Positions 36,834 through 46,685 are shown, numbered from the stretch's first letter. The stretch is DNA of 64,000 nucleotides from Anabaena sp051781005 (GCF_051781005.1 NZ_JBPWOA010000006.1:124001-188000), one strand, 5' to 3'. Numbers and translations: made by a program. The notes: generated from the sequence alone by a model not told the origin.

Positions 36834-36911
36834 CAGATTTATTAAGATGCATCAGACAGTGATATAGTGTATCTATTTTCAGAAAAAACCACATAATATT
36901 AGCACTAATAT

Positions 36912-38228
36912 ATGATATGTTTTAAGAAATTTAATAATAGCAAAACTGTTGCAATGAAAAGTTTTGTTTTTCTCCTCCATTTAGTAGTTTTATTTTTTAT
37001 TACTGTATTTTTACCTTTCTATTTTTATTATGAAAATGAAAGTATACTGCCAATAAGAAATAGCTATTTTTTACTTTGTATGCTTTTGTCTACCGTTATA
37101 ATATTTTTATTTATTTTGAAAAACAAAGAAAAATCAACTTTATTTATTTTGTCATCATACCTACTAATTGTATTTTTTTCTTGGACTTTTATTAATCTAA
37201 TCATTTGTTATATTAATTTTTCTGTCCCTAATTCAGATAGTGATATTGTTATGCTTCTATACTGTTTTTTTTCCCTTGCATTTAGCCTGGAATTTATAAA
37301 ATTTTACCGGAAAAAATATTTTATTGGCGTAACGTTTATTGTCTGGTTAGTTATCTGTTATTTTGTATTTTCTAAGGTAGATGTTACATCTCTTCAGTCT
37401 GTCTATGGAACAGAAAACCCAAAATTCTTTGGAGTATACCAATATATAGGCGATACATTTGCTTTTGTCTCAATAGCACTGACAAGTCAAGTAATAACTC
37501 AAGAAAAAAGATCAGGATTGATGGGCTTTTTAAAAAGACGAAAAGAAGGTAATAAATATTTTCAAATACTTGTAACTATTCTGATATTAATATTATCTAT
37601 TATTGTACTATTTTTGAATAGTTCAAGAGCATCATTGGTCTCTTTTTTGATAGTGACTCCATATATACTATTCCACTCATTTAGTAAATTAAAACTACGA
37701 AAGTTTATTATATTATCTATATTTGTGTGTAGTTCATTTTTGGCTTTTTACTTGGCTTGTATTAATGGTTTTATACATCTTAATTCAGATTTAAATTTAT
37801 TTACGAATAGAAATTTACAGGCAGTAGAAACAGGCTCAGATGGTTCTTTCGATGATAGAGTTCGCTTTTATCAATTAGGTCTTCAAGATGTTATAACTAA
37901 TCCAATTTTCGGTAATTATTCTGCACGAGTTCTTGACAGAGGAGCAGGTACTTACATACATAATTTATTGGCAGCACTTCAAGATTTTGGAATTCCTAGT
38001 TTTTTAAGTTATATCTCTCTAATCTTTTGTTGTGTCAAACAGTCTTTAATCTCGGCAAAAATTTTTAGAAATTCCGAACATATTCTTTTTAATAGTCTTC
38101 TGATATTTAACATTATCCAAATTTTATTTTTTAGGCATCCGCTGGGTTTATACCTTATGTTTGTGAGTTTTGGAATGGGATTAAATAATTTATCTGAACT
38201 TTCTATAAATTTTCAAAGGAAAAGCTGA
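36912..38228 (+). CDS. Wzy-like O-antigen polymerase/ligase membrane protein
   Basis: A 438-residue protein with about 10-12 membrane segments and a larger loop late in the protein (about residues 300-350) containing DDRVRFYQLGLQDVITNPIF and GAGTYIHNLLAALQDFG, a layout typical of Wzy/O-antigen ligase families. It would polymerise repeat units in the periplasm. Sequence similarity among Wzy proteins is low, so the call rests on topology and locus context. It is more AT-rich than its neighbours, a common sign of horizontal exchange at wzy. The start could also be the in-frame ATG at 36954. Confidence 0.75.
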   Translation: MICFKKFNNSKTVAMKSFVFLLHLVVLFFITVFLPFYFYYENESILPIRNSYFLLCMLLSTVIIFLFILKNKEKSTLFILSSYLLIVFFSWTFINLIICYINFSVPNSDSDIVMLLYCFFSLAFSLEFIKFYRKKYFIGVTFIVWLVICYFVFSKVDVTSLQSVYGTENPKFFGVYQYIGDTFAFVSIALTSQVITQEKRSGLMGFLKRRKEGNKYFQILVTILILILSIIVLFLNSSRASLVSFLIVTPYILFHSFSKLKLRKFIILSIFVCSSFLAFYLACINGFIHLNSDLNLFTNRNLQAVETGSDGSFDDRVRFYQLGLQDVITNPIFGNYSARVLDRGAGTYIHNLLAALQDFGIPSFLSYISLIFCCVKQSLISAKIFRNSEHILFNSLLIFNIIQILFFRHPLGLYLMFVSFGMGLNNLSELSINFQRKS

Positions 38229-38322
38229 CCTCAAAAGCAAGTGAGATTCAATGGACTGTACGTGAAAGTAATCAAAGTAAAATCTATCATGTTAGTTAAA
38301 AATGGATATCTGTAGGTAAAAT

Positions 38323-39444
38323 ATGCTTGAGCCACAACATAGAAAAGTTAGAGTTTGCCATCTCACTTCTGTTCATCCCTATAATGATACACGTATTTAT
38401 GTCAAAGAATGTTGTAGTTTAGTTGATGCAAATTATGAAATACATCTGGTGGCTCCTGGAGCACCAAATGAAGTGATAAAAGGTGTTCATTTTCATCCTG
38501 TTCCTCAAATTCAGGAAAACCGCTTATTACGCATGACTAAGACGGTTTGGCACGTTTATCAACAGGCTTTGGCAATTCAAGGAGATATTTATCACTTCCA
38601 CGATCCGGAATTAATCCCACTTGGATTTCTATTACTCAATCAAGGTAAAAAAGTGATATACGATATTCATGAAGACGTGCCAAGGGATATTTTAAGTAAA
38701 TACTGGATTCCTGAAATTTGGCGTCAGATAATTAGTTGGCCTATTGAAAAATTAGAAAATTTTGCAGCAAAACGCTTCACTGCTATTGTGGCAGCAACGC
38801 CATTCATCTGCGATCGCTTTCTCAAGTTGGGATGTTTTGCGGTCAATGTTAATAATTATCCGATCGTCGATGAATTATCTTTACCTAACACAAGTTGGGA
38901 GCAGAAGGAACTCGTAGTCTGCTATGTAGGCGCAATTACAGAGGTACGAGGGATTTTTGAAATGATAGAAGCGATTGGGCAAACAGATACTTTTCTACTA
39001 CTAGGTGGTAAATTTGCATATCAAAAACAACAAGAAAAAGCAGTAGCGATGTCGGGATGGGCAAATGTAAAAGAGTTAGGGTGGCTCGGTAGAAAGGAAG
39101 TGGTTCAAACTATAGCAAAATCAATGGCAGGATTAGTTCTGTTACATCCAACAGTCAGTCTTATAGATTCACTTCCAGTAAAAATGTTCGAGTATATGTG
39201 TGCTGGTATTCCTGTTATTGCTTCTAACTTTCCTCTTTGGAAAGAAATTATTGAAGGTAATCAATGCGGCATTTGTGTAGACCCTCACAATCCTCAAGCA
39301 ATTGCTGAAGCAATCCAATGGATAATTGCTCATCCATATGAAGCTAAACAGATGGGTGAAAATGGCAGAAGTGCTGTTTTGGAAAAACACAACTGGAAAA
39401 AAGAGTCAGACAAACTACTGAAACTTTACGAAGCCATTATCTAA
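38323..39444 (+). CDS. glycosyltransferase (GT4-like)
   Basis: A 373-residue GT-B fold glycosyltransferase. The N-terminal domain begins VRVCHLTSVHPYNDTRIYVK, typical of polysaccharide GT4-family enzymes; the acceptor-side DIYHFHDPELIPLGFLL and the C-terminal nucleotide-binding region PVKMFEYMCAGIPVIASNFP (with the EX7E-like motif) are visible. It adds one sugar of the repeat unit. Donor and linkage cannot be predicted. Confidence 0.88.
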   Translation: MLEPQHRKVRVCHLTSVHPYNDTRIYVKECCSLVDANYEIHLVAPGAPNEVIKGVHFHPVPQIQENRLLRMTKTVWHVYQQALAIQGDIYHFHDPELIPLGFLLLNQGKKVIYDIHEDVPRDILSKYWIPEIWRQIISWPIEKLENFAAKRFTAIVAATPFICDRFLKLGCFAVNVNNYPIVDELSLPNTSWEQKELVVCYVGAITEVRGIFEMIEAIGQTDTFLLLGGKFAYQKQQEKAVAMSGWANVKELGWLGRKEVVQTIAKSMAGLVLLHPTVSLIDSLPVKMFEYMCAGIPVIASNFPLWKEIIEGNQCGICVDPHNPQAIAEAIQWIIAHPYEAKQMGENGRSAVLEKHNWKKESDKLLKLYEAII

Positions 39445-39472
39445 AAAGTACCCTAGTAATCTTACATAGTTT

Positions 39473-40657
39473 ATGAATTTACTATTTGTTACTCCGAGAT
39501 TCCCCTATCCACCCCTCAAGGGGGATCAAGTTGTCTCCTATCATCGTCTACGGACTCTTAGTCAGCGACACAAAATTACATTATTGACCTTCTATCAAAC
39601 TGCATCAGAATTGAAAAATATTGCACACATAGATTGCTATTGTGATGCAATATATCCCATTCAACTTCCTAAATTACAATCGTTGGTCAATGTAGGAAAG
39701 GGAATATTTTGCTCTCAGTTGCCTTTGCAAGTGAATTATTATTATTCTCAAAATTTTAAAAACCATTTTGATACGATAATTAAATCATCTAATTTTGATT
39801 TAGTTCATGTATTTATGATGAGAATGGCTCCATATTTTCATCAGATATCAGCACCTAAAATAATTGAATTAATTGATTCAATGCAACTGAATCTAGAGCG
39901 CCGTTTGACTATTGAACCTTTTCACCAGCGTTGGTTATTTCAAGAAGAGCTGCGACGAGTAATTGATTATGAACAAATTTTGTGCGACTTGTTTAATTAT
40001 GTTGTTGTTGTATCTAAAAAGGATAAGGATATTATTTCTAATCAACAAGTACAGGTTATTCCCAACGGGATAGATACTAAATTATTTACTGCCCAGCAGA
40101 ATACACCCCTTCATTCGACTCTTATTTTTTCTGGGAATATGAGTTACGCTCCTAATATTCATGCTGTTAAATGGTTTGTTAAACAATGTTTACCTATCAT
40201 TAAGCGAACTATTCCTGAGGTTTATTTTATAATTGCTGGGGTAAACCCTACGCAGGAGATTTGCAATTTAGGACAAGTTCCGGGAGTTAAAGTAATAGGT
40301 TATGTGGCATCTATGTCAGAAACTTTGCAGCAGGCAAATGTGGCTATCGCTCCTATGCAATCTGGATCAGGTATCCAGAACAAAATTTTAGAAGCAATGG
40401 CATCTGAACTTCCAGTAATTACGACAACCTTGGGGTTAGGAAGCTTGAAAGCAAAACCCGGTCAAGAAATTCTAGTAGCAGATAGCCCCAAAAGTTTTGC
40501 AGAAACTACAATTACCCTACTTCAAAATCGTAAGTTAGCAAAAGAAATAGGACATCAAGCCAGGAAATTTGTTGTAAATTACCACAGTTGGGAAACCGCA
40601 GCAAACCAGATTGAAGAACTATACACTCAGATTGTAGGTAAAAATTTTTCAACCTAA
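39473..40657 (+). CDS. glycosyltransferase (GT4-like, sugar transferase of EPS type)
   Basis: A 394-residue GT-B glycosyltransferase. It shows LLFVTPRFPYPPLKGDQVVS at the N-terminus, VVVVSKKDKDII, QVIPNGIDTKLF, FSGNMSYAPNIHAVKWF and the C-terminal SGSGIQNKILEAMASELPVI, a set that I associate with the sugar transferases linked to exopolysaccharide/PEP-CTERM loci. It lies 28 bp after the previous glycosyltransferase gene on the same strand. The donor is unknown. Confidence 0.88.
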   Translation: MNLLFVTPRFPYPPLKGDQVVSYHRLRTLSQRHKITLLTFYQTASELKNIAHIDCYCDAIYPIQLPKLQSLVNVGKGIFCSQLPLQVNYYYSQNFKNHFDTIIKSSNFDLVHVFMMRMAPYFHQISAPKIIELIDSMQLNLERRLTIEPFHQRWLFQEELRRVIDYEQILCDLFNYVVVVSKKDKDIISNQQVQVIPNGIDTKLFTAQQNTPLHSTLIFSGNMSYAPNIHAVKWFVKQCLPIIKRTIPEVYFIIAGVNPTQEICNLGQVPGVKVIGYVASMSETLQQANVAIAPMQSGSGIQNKILEAMASELPVITTTLGLGSLKAKPGQEILVADSPKSFAETTITLLQNRKLAKEIGHQARKFVVNYHSWETAANQIEELYTQIVGKNFST

Positions 40658-40790
40658 CCTGACCGAAAAATGGAGATTTAATTTCAAGAGAATTCTATAG
40701 ATAATTTTTCATATTGATGTCTATATCCAAAAGTTTTGAGATGATTCAAAAAGTAAATTTTCTACTTTGTAGTTCCTATCTAATAGGCAT

Positions 40791-41555
40791 ATGAAAAAGT
40801 TACTCCGCACTATACAAATTAACTTTCCTTACTTGGCAAATGCTAAACTTGCTCTGATGCGATTTTGTTACAACAAGCTAGGAATTGCATATGAAAATGA
40901 TTTTTGTGCTTTATCTTTGTTTCCCGATGTTGATGGGGCATTGTTTTTAGATGTCGGTGCAAATAGGGGACACAGCACTGATGCCATTCTTCGGTATACA
41001 AAGAATAGCTGTATTTGCCAATTTGAACCGAACCCATTACTTGTAGAACAATTAAGTAGGGAATATGTTAATAATAAGCGTATAATGCTCAATATTTTTG
41101 GGCTTGGAGATGAAAATGGGGAGTATCTTCTTTATATTCCTTGCTATAAAAACTGGATGTTTGATGGGCTTGCATCTTTCAGCCAAGAAAATGCAAATAA
41201 CTGGCTCAAAGATGGAATTTTATTCTACGAAGATCAGTATCTTTTGACAAGAAAATTCAAATGCAAAATTAAACGATTAGATGATATAAATTTAGCCCCA
41301 TTTTTTATCAAACTTGATATTCAAGGGTATGAACTTCAAGCCCTCATCGGGGGAGAAAGTACAATAAAAAAGTATAAGCCTATTTTACTGATAGAAACAC
41401 CTAATGAGATAACTATAAATCATTTGAAACGTTTTGGCTATCAATTATATAGTTTTGAAAAAGGTAAGTTTAAATCTGGTATTAAAGGTAAACTAAACAC
41501 ATTCTTCATGACACCAGATAAAGCGTTTTTAGTCGAAGAAAATATTATTTCATGA
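40791..41555 (+). CDS. FkbM-family methyltransferase
   Basis: A 254-residue SAM-dependent methyltransferase. The SAM-binding motif I is LFLDVGANRGHSTDAIL (residues 52-68), with FEPNPLLVEQLSREY as motif II and FIKLDIQGYELQALIGGE as the FkbM signature (DxxGxE). FkbM proteins O-methylate small molecules and glycans; here it likely methylates a sugar of the surface polymer. It sits 134 bp after the second glycosyltransferase gene. Confidence 0.88.
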   Translation: MKKLLRTIQINFPYLANAKLALMRFCYNKLGIAYENDFCALSLFPDVDGALFLDVGANRGHSTDAILRYTKNSCICQFEPNPLLVEQLSREYVNNKRIMLNIFGLGDENGEYLLYIPCYKNWMFDGLASFSQENANNWLKDGILFYEDQYLLTRKFKCKIKRLDDINLAPFFIKLDIQGYELQALIGGESTIKKYKPILLIETPNEITINHLKRFGYQLYSFEKGKFKSGIKGKLNTFFMTPDKAFLVEENIIS

Positions 41556-41698
41556 TATATATCCCATCCATCTTGAAAACTTGAGTTTTCGCTATAGAAA
41601 AAACTATAGGTTTCAACGTAGACGGGGTTTATCAAGAGAAGCAAGTAGTCAAATCCTTGTATAAAGAGTTATCAAATGTTAGTTATTGAGGATTAGCA

Positions 41699-43084
41699 AT
41701 GAAGTCAGATAAATCTGTTATTCTACTGGAATTTAATGAGCTTTGTCCTTCATTAATTAAAAGATTTATTCAAGAAGGAAAACTGCCAAATTTCCAGCGT
41801 CTCTATGAAGAATCAGAAGTTTATACAACCGATGCAGAAGAAGAACCACCATATTTAGAACCTTGGATTCAATGGGTGACAATACATTCTGGTGTCCCTT
41901 ACAGTGAACATCAAGTATTTCTTCTGGATGAGGGATATAAACTCAAGTCAAAATCGATCTGGGATATTATTTCAGATGCAGGATTAAAAGTTTGGATTTG
42001 TGGCAGTATGAACATTAGCTACAATTCCTCATTAAATGGTTATATAATACCAGATTTCTGGAGTACAAAAATTACTCCAAATTCTGAAGAATTATTGCCA
42101 TATTTTCGATTTGTTCAAAAACAAGTCCAGGAACACACAAATGATTTTGTTCCCCTGAGTACTAAAGATTATTTGAGGTTTTTGGACTTCATGAAGAATC
42201 ACGGACTTTCACTAAATACAATTAGTGCCATTATTCAACAATTAATTTGTGAGAAAATCACAGGAAAATACCGTTGGCAACGTGCAACTATCGCAGATAA
42301 GCTTCAGTTTGATTTATTTCGCTTCTACTATCACAAAATTCAACCGCATTTTTCTACTTTTTTTATTAATAGTACCGCCCATTTTCAACATATGTACTGG
42401 CGGAATATGGAGCCAGATAAATTTCAAATCAAACCATCAGTAAAAGAACAAATTGAATATAAAAATGCAATCTTGTATGGCTATCAAGAAATGGATAAAC
42501 TGATAGGTAAATTTCTGAATTTATTAGATGATAAGACTACTTTGATTTTATCTACAGCTTTAAGTCAACAACCTTGTTTTACCTATGAGGAAACTGGAGG
42601 AAAACGTCTTCGTAGACCTCGTAAGTTTGAAAGTCTCTTAGATTTTGCAGGTGTGAAGAGTAATTATATTTGCTCTCCAGTTATGGCTGAAGAATTTCAT
42701 ATCAGGTTTGAAAATGAACAAGACACAACTGACGCAGAACAAAAACTGATAAATTTACAAATAAATCAGCGTCCGATCATGCGATTAAGACGCAATGGTA
42801 AAGATATTTTCGGTGGCTGTGGAATTTTTGAAGAAATACCACAAAATGCAATTTTGAATATTGCCAACAGCAAAAAATCAATCCCATTCTTTGATATTTT
42901 TTACCAAATAGAAGATATAAAAAGCGGAATGCATCACCCAGATGGCATTTTATGGATTCGTAAGCCTAGCGGGCAGCACTCAGTTCATGAAAATAGACTA
43001 TCTCTGCTTTCCATTGCTCCAACTATCTTGAATTTATTTAATGTTCCTAATCCAGATTTCATGAAGGGAATTGCACTATATTAA
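41699..43084 (+). CDS. alkaline phosphatase/phosphodiesterase-fold protein with altered catalytic motifs
   Basis: A 461-residue protein that reads as a type I phosphodiesterase/AlkP-superfamily member by overall pattern: an N-terminal hydrophobic strand (VILLEFNELCPSLIKRF), a tall central core, HFQHMYWRNM, and a C-terminal GQHSVHENRLSLLSIAPTIL. The usual metal ligands are changed: the N-terminal Asp-Gly is EFNE, and the SDHG motif near residue 282 is STALSQQP. The C-terminal His-containing motif (SGQHSVHE) is kept. It may have a different metal set, or act on or bind glycan-linked groups. It is the last plus-strand gene of the locus. Confidence 0.65.
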   Translation: MKSDKSVILLEFNELCPSLIKRFIQEGKLPNFQRLYEESEVYTTDAEEEPPYLEPWIQWVTIHSGVPYSEHQVFLLDEGYKLKSKSIWDIISDAGLKVWICGSMNISYNSSLNGYIIPDFWSTKITPNSEELLPYFRFVQKQVQEHTNDFVPLSTKDYLRFLDFMKNHGLSLNTISAIIQQLICEKITGKYRWQRATIADKLQFDLFRFYYHKIQPHFSTFFINSTAHFQHMYWRNMEPDKFQIKPSVKEQIEYKNAILYGYQEMDKLIGKFLNLLDDKTTLILSTALSQQPCFTYEETGGKRLRRPRKFESLLDFAGVKSNYICSPVMAEEFHIRFENEQDTTDAEQKLINLQINQRPIMRLRRNGKDIFGGCGIFEEIPQNAILNIANSKKSIPFFDIFYQIEDIKSGMHHPDGILWIRKPSGQHSVHENRLSLLSIAPTILNLFNVPNPDFMKGIALY

Positions 43085-43210
43085 AACCATAAGAAGAGAT
43101 GGTTGGATAAAATTATGGCTTTGCCATGACTCTGGGAAATAGAAATCAAAGAAAATGAAGATGCAAATAGCGCTGATATCATTGCCCAGTCACTATTTTA
43201 GAATCAATAT

Positions 43211-43231
43211 GGGCAGGCAATACACCTGCCC
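43211..43231. repeat. palindrome between convergent genes
   Basis: GGGCAGG-CAATACA-CCTGCCC, a perfect 7-bp stem, between the end of the polysaccharide locus and the 3' end of ycf23. Same sequence type as the palindrome at 23349. Confidence 0.6.
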
Positions 43232-43253
43232 TACGGTATTAATTCAAGGAGAA

Positions 43254-43997
43254 TTACGCACTGAGGACTTTTGTGGTTGCCAAAGCTTCCACTAAGCTAC
43301 GGACAGCAGCAATCATGGCGATTTCGCTATTGAGTTGGTTGATAGCAGAACCGACACCAACACCAGCAGCACCAGATGCGATCGCTAAAGGTGCAGTAAC
43401 ATTAGAAATGCCAGAAGCGCACAACACAGGCACAGAAACCACGCGGGAAATTTCATAAGCCGCAGCCAAAGTAGGAGCAGCTTTTTCAATCAATCCCAAG
43501 GTACCACCGTGAGCAGGTTTGCTGCTAGTGCCACCTTCAGTTTGAATGATATCAGCACCAGCTTTGACCAAATCTTCAGCTAGTTGTACCTGTTGGTCTA
43601 ATTCCAGGATATGAGGAACGGTCACAGATAGGGGAATTTCTGGCAATAAGGCACGGGTTTGGCGAGTTAGGGCTAAAACTTCTTCAGCCTCAAATCTGCG
43701 TCCTTGAGCGTAAAAAGAATCAAAATTACCGATTTCAATCAAATCAGCACCAGCAGCTACAGCTTGGACAAATTTTTCCGGCTCAACTGCTGAAACACAA
43801 ACAGGTAAGCTTGTTAAACTTTTAGCTAATTGCACCAAAGCCACATCAGCAGCAATATCTACAAAAGTCGCACCACCAAATTCAGCCGCTTTAATGGTAG
43901 CAGCAACACTTTCAGCATTGAAGTTATTCAAACCGCTAATCACCTTCAGGACACTGCGGTTAGCAAAAGCACGTTGCAAGTTAGGATGAATTGTCAT
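43254..43997 (-). CDS. ycf23: Ycf23/DUF561 TIM-barrel protein
   Basis: A 247-residue beta/alpha-barrel protein of the Ycf23 (DUF561) family, conserved in cyanobacteria and algal plastids. Visible landmarks are VLKVISGLNNFNAESVAATI, GATFVDIAADVALVQLAKSL, VCVSAVEPEKFVQAVAAGAD, IIQTEGGTSSKPAHGGTLGL and VSVPVLCASGISNVTAPLAI, the last two resembling phosphate-binding loops of TIM-barrel enzymes. Its reaction is unknown. It is a single gene, convergent with the polysaccharide operon. Confidence 0.9.
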   Translation of the reverse strand: MTIHPNLQRAFANRSVLKVISGLNNFNAESVAATIKAAEFGGATFVDIAADVALVQLAKSLTSLPVCVSAVEPEKFVQAVAAGADLIEIGNFDSFYAQGRRFEAEEVLALTRQTRALLPEIPLSVTVPHILELDQQVQLAEDLVKAGADIIQTEGGTSSKPAHGGTLGLIEKAAPTLAAAYEISRVVSVPVLCASGISNVTAPLAIASGAAGVGVGSAINQLNSEIAMIAAVRSLVEALATTKVLSA

Positions 43998-44169
43998 AAT
44001 TCTTGTTTTACAGCTATCAAAGTAGGAATATTTTTACACTATATAGACTCTGGAAACTAGAGGCTAGAGCAAGAGACTTTAAGAATTCAAGACAATAGCA
44101 CTAAAAATATCTATCCAAAGAACTAAAAATCCTGTTAGTACTAGAAATGGGAAAGACTTACTTGGTTAA

Positions 44170-45369
44170 ATGACAATGAACGCTCCAGGAAGCATAAATA
44201 AGCGAGATTGGTCATGGCCTTTTTGGCCTGTTTTACCACTATATCCCTACGGTAGAAGGCGAACACTGCGCCGGGAAATAGTCAAGGATACCATTTGGAC
44301 ATTTGATCAATTACAAGGCATCCTGTATACCATAGTCCCAATTCGGATGACCATCATCAAGCTACAAGCAGGTGGTCTTTTAGTTTATGCACCTATTGCA
44401 CCCACACCAGAATGTATCCGTTTAGTTCAGGAGTTAGCAGCAAAGCACGGTGAAGTTAAATATATCATTTTGCCTACTAGTTCTGGTTTAGAGCATAAAA
44501 TCTTTGTTGGCCCCTTTGCCAGAAAATTTCCTCAAGCTTTAGTTTATGTTGCTCCTCACCAATGGAGTTTTCCATTTAATTTACCACTGAGTTGGCTTGG
44601 TTTTCCCCAAAAACGGACTTTAGAAATACCAGAGGATATTCATCAAAATCCTTTTGGTGATGAATTTGAATATAAAATTTTAGATATTAATTTAGGACGT
44701 GGTGCTTTTGTCGAAGTCGCATTATTGCACAAACCATCGCGCACTCTCTTAGTCACAGATACTATACTTTCAGTTTCCGAAGAACCACCAGAAATTTTAC
44801 AATTAGAACCATATCCTTTATTATTTCACGCTAGAGAAAATGCACAAGAAATTATAGAAGATAATCAAGCTAATCGTCGTCAAGGATGGCAAAGAATATC
44901 TTTATTTGCAATTTATTTTCGTCCTAGTGCTTTAGAAATTACGGGAATAAGAGAAATGTGGCATGATGCTCAAAAAGCACCAGACCATTCACCAAAAGCA
45001 TATTTTGGGTTATTTCCCTTTCGCTGGCAAAATAACTGGCAACAGTCTTTTGATGCCTTGTGTGGAAATGGTCGTCCTTTTGTAGCACCAATTTTACAAG
45101 TTCTCATTCTTCCCCAAGCACCAAAACAGGTATTAGACTGGGCTGATAAAGTTGCAAGTTGGGATTTTGAGCAAATTATTGCTTGTCATTTTGATTCACC
45201 AATTAAAGCAATTCCTATTCAATTCCGTCAAGCATTTAGTTTTTTAGAAAAAGAACCATTATTAAATGATGATTATCCTTTATTGCTTGAAGATTTGCGA
45301 TTTATTCAGGAACTAGAAGCGAGTTTGGTTAAGGGTGGTATTGCAACGCCAGTAAAGGATAAGGTTTAA
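44170..45369 (+). CDS. DUF4336 domain protein
   Basis: A 399-residue protein whose features match the DUF4336 family (cyanobacteria, plants): WPFWPVLPLYPYGRRRTLRR, VKDTIWTFDQLQGILYTIVP and IILPTSSGLEHKIFVGPFAR. DUF4336 is thought to have a metallo-hydrolase-like (beta-lactamase) fold, and EHK and ILQVLILPQAPKQVLDWADK are consistent with that, but the HxHxDH motif of metallo-beta-lactamases is absent. No function is known. The gene stands alone upstream of the methyltransferase. Confidence 0.8.
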   Translation: MTMNAPGSINKRDWSWPFWPVLPLYPYGRRRTLRREIVKDTIWTFDQLQGILYTIVPIRMTIIKLQAGGLLVYAPIAPTPECIRLVQELAAKHGEVKYIILPTSSGLEHKIFVGPFARKFPQALVYVAPHQWSFPFNLPLSWLGFPQKRTLEIPEDIHQNPFGDEFEYKILDINLGRGAFVEVALLHKPSRTLLVTDTILSVSEEPPEILQLEPYPLLFHARENAQEIIEDNQANRRQGWQRISLFAIYFRPSALEITGIREMWHDAQKAPDHSPKAYFGLFPFRWQNNWQQSFDALCGNGRPFVAPILQVLILPQAPKQVLDWADKVASWDFEQIIACHFDSPIKAIPIQFRQAFSFLEKEPLLNDDYPLLLEDLRFIQELEASLVKGGIATPVKDKV

Positions 45370-45432
45370 TCAATTTTGTTGAACAAATATTACCTAAGTT
45401 TTACTTTTTAGTAATAATAGTTAGATTATAAG

Positions 45433-45448
45433 ACTATTGATAAATAGT
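45433..45448. promoter_or_regulatory. inverted repeat upstream of methyltransferase gene
   Basis: ACTATT-GATA-AATAGT, perfect 6-bp arms, 8 bp before the ATG of the methyltransferase. It overlaps the likely ribosome-binding region, so it could be an operator (C protein or methyltransferase autoregulation) or a translation-limiting hairpin. Confidence 0.35.
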
Positions 45449-45455
45449 AGACGAT

Positions 45456-46685
45456 ATGTCACAATCAAGCAGACGTGGAATTAATTATCAAATGCAAGGA
45501 ACACAACTTTCATTTTTTGCTCACGGAGAGGAGCATAACTCTATCAAAAAGACAAAGAAAGCTAAGTTAGGACGTTATGAACGTATTCAGCGCGAACTAG
45601 ATCAGGATAACTCTGATCCATATAAGAGATTTATTGATATTAGTTCTGTAGCACGTCCATCATCTAAATATACCTTTGTGGATCTGTTTTGTGGTGCAGG
45701 GGGAATTACACAAGGGTTATTACAAGCTGGATTTACACCTTTAGCTAGTGTAGAAATTAGTCCAATTGCTTCTGCTACTCACAAAAGAAATTTTCCACAA
45801 TGCCATCATTTATGTGAAGATATTGAACGAATTAATTCCAAATATTTGCTGCAAGAAATTGGCTCACCTGAGATAAATGTTGTTGTTGGTGGTCCACCTT
45901 GTCAGGGATTTTCAGTAGCAGGAAAACGCGACCCACAAGATCCACGAAATCGGTTGTTTTATGAATTTGTGCGTGTTGTTTCAGAAATACGTCCTTGGTA
46001 TGTTGTGATGGAAAATGTACCAGGTATTTTGACAATCCAAAATGGGGATGTGAAGCAAGCAATTATTGAGGCTTTTGAGTCTATTGGTTATCCTCATATT
46101 TCTGTAGCAATTTTGGAATCTGCTGCCTATGGAGTGCCACAAATTCGACCAAGAGCTATTTTTATTGCTAATAGATTTGGAATGCCAAACCCTTATCCTA
46201 AATTTCAATTAAATCCAGAAGAATATAAACCTATTGAATCGGCGATTTCTGATTTACCAGCATATTCACGAATACCAGAAATTAATCATGAATGGACTAA
46301 GCATTCAGCAGAATATATGGAACGTATTGCTCAAGTTCCTCCTGGTGGTTCTTTATATGAAAAATATGTTGATGCGTTCAAAAGGCAATATCCTGGTAAA
46401 CCAAGTATGACGGTGAAAGAAAATTATGGTGGTACTCATATTCATCCTTATTTAAATCGTGTAATTTCTGCTAGAGAAATGGCAAGATTACAAACGTTCC
46501 CCGATTCATTTATTTTTGAAGGTTCAATGAAAAAAGCCATGTGGCAAATTGGTAATGCTGTGCCACCACGTTTAGCAGAATGTATTGGTTATGCGCTGAT
46601 TCCTTATTTAAATGATATTTTCTTGAACCAAAAACAACCAGTTACTTTTCCTGATTTTCAACAAACTCAGTTAACTTTTGATTAA
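45456..46685 (+). CDS. DNA (cytosine-5) methyltransferase of a type II restriction-modification system
   Basis: A 409-residue C5 methyltransferase. Conserved motifs run in the usual order: motif I FVDLFCGAGGITQGLLQAGF (about residue 72), motif IV with the catalytic Cys GGPPCQGFSVAGKRDPQD, motif VI VMENVPGIL, motif VIII QIRPRAIFIA, then a short target-recognition region, motif IX (REMARLQTFPDSF) and motif X QIGNAVPPRLAE. An N-terminal extension of about 65 residues could include regulatory or DNA-binding function. It is convergent with, and overlaps by 44 bp, the restriction endonuclease gene. The recognition sequence is not predictable here. Confidence 0.95.
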   Translation: MSQSSRRGINYQMQGTQLSFFAHGEEHNSIKKTKKAKLGRYERIQRELDQDNSDPYKRFIDISSVARPSSKYTFVDLFCGAGGITQGLLQAGFTPLASVEISPIASATHKRNFPQCHHLCEDIERINSKYLLQEIGSPEINVVVGGPPCQGFSVAGKRDPQDPRNRLFYEFVRVVSEIRPWYVVMENVPGILTIQNGDVKQAIIEAFESIGYPHISVAILESAAYGVPQIRPRAIFIANRFGMPNPYPKFQLNPEEYKPIESAISDLPAYSRIPEINHEWTKHSAEYMERIAQVPPGGSLYEKYVDAFKRQYPGKPSMTVKENYGGTHIHPYLNRVISAREMARLQTFPDSFIFEGSMKKAMWQIGNAVPPRLAECIGYALIPYLNDIFLNQKQPVTFPDFQQTQLTFD

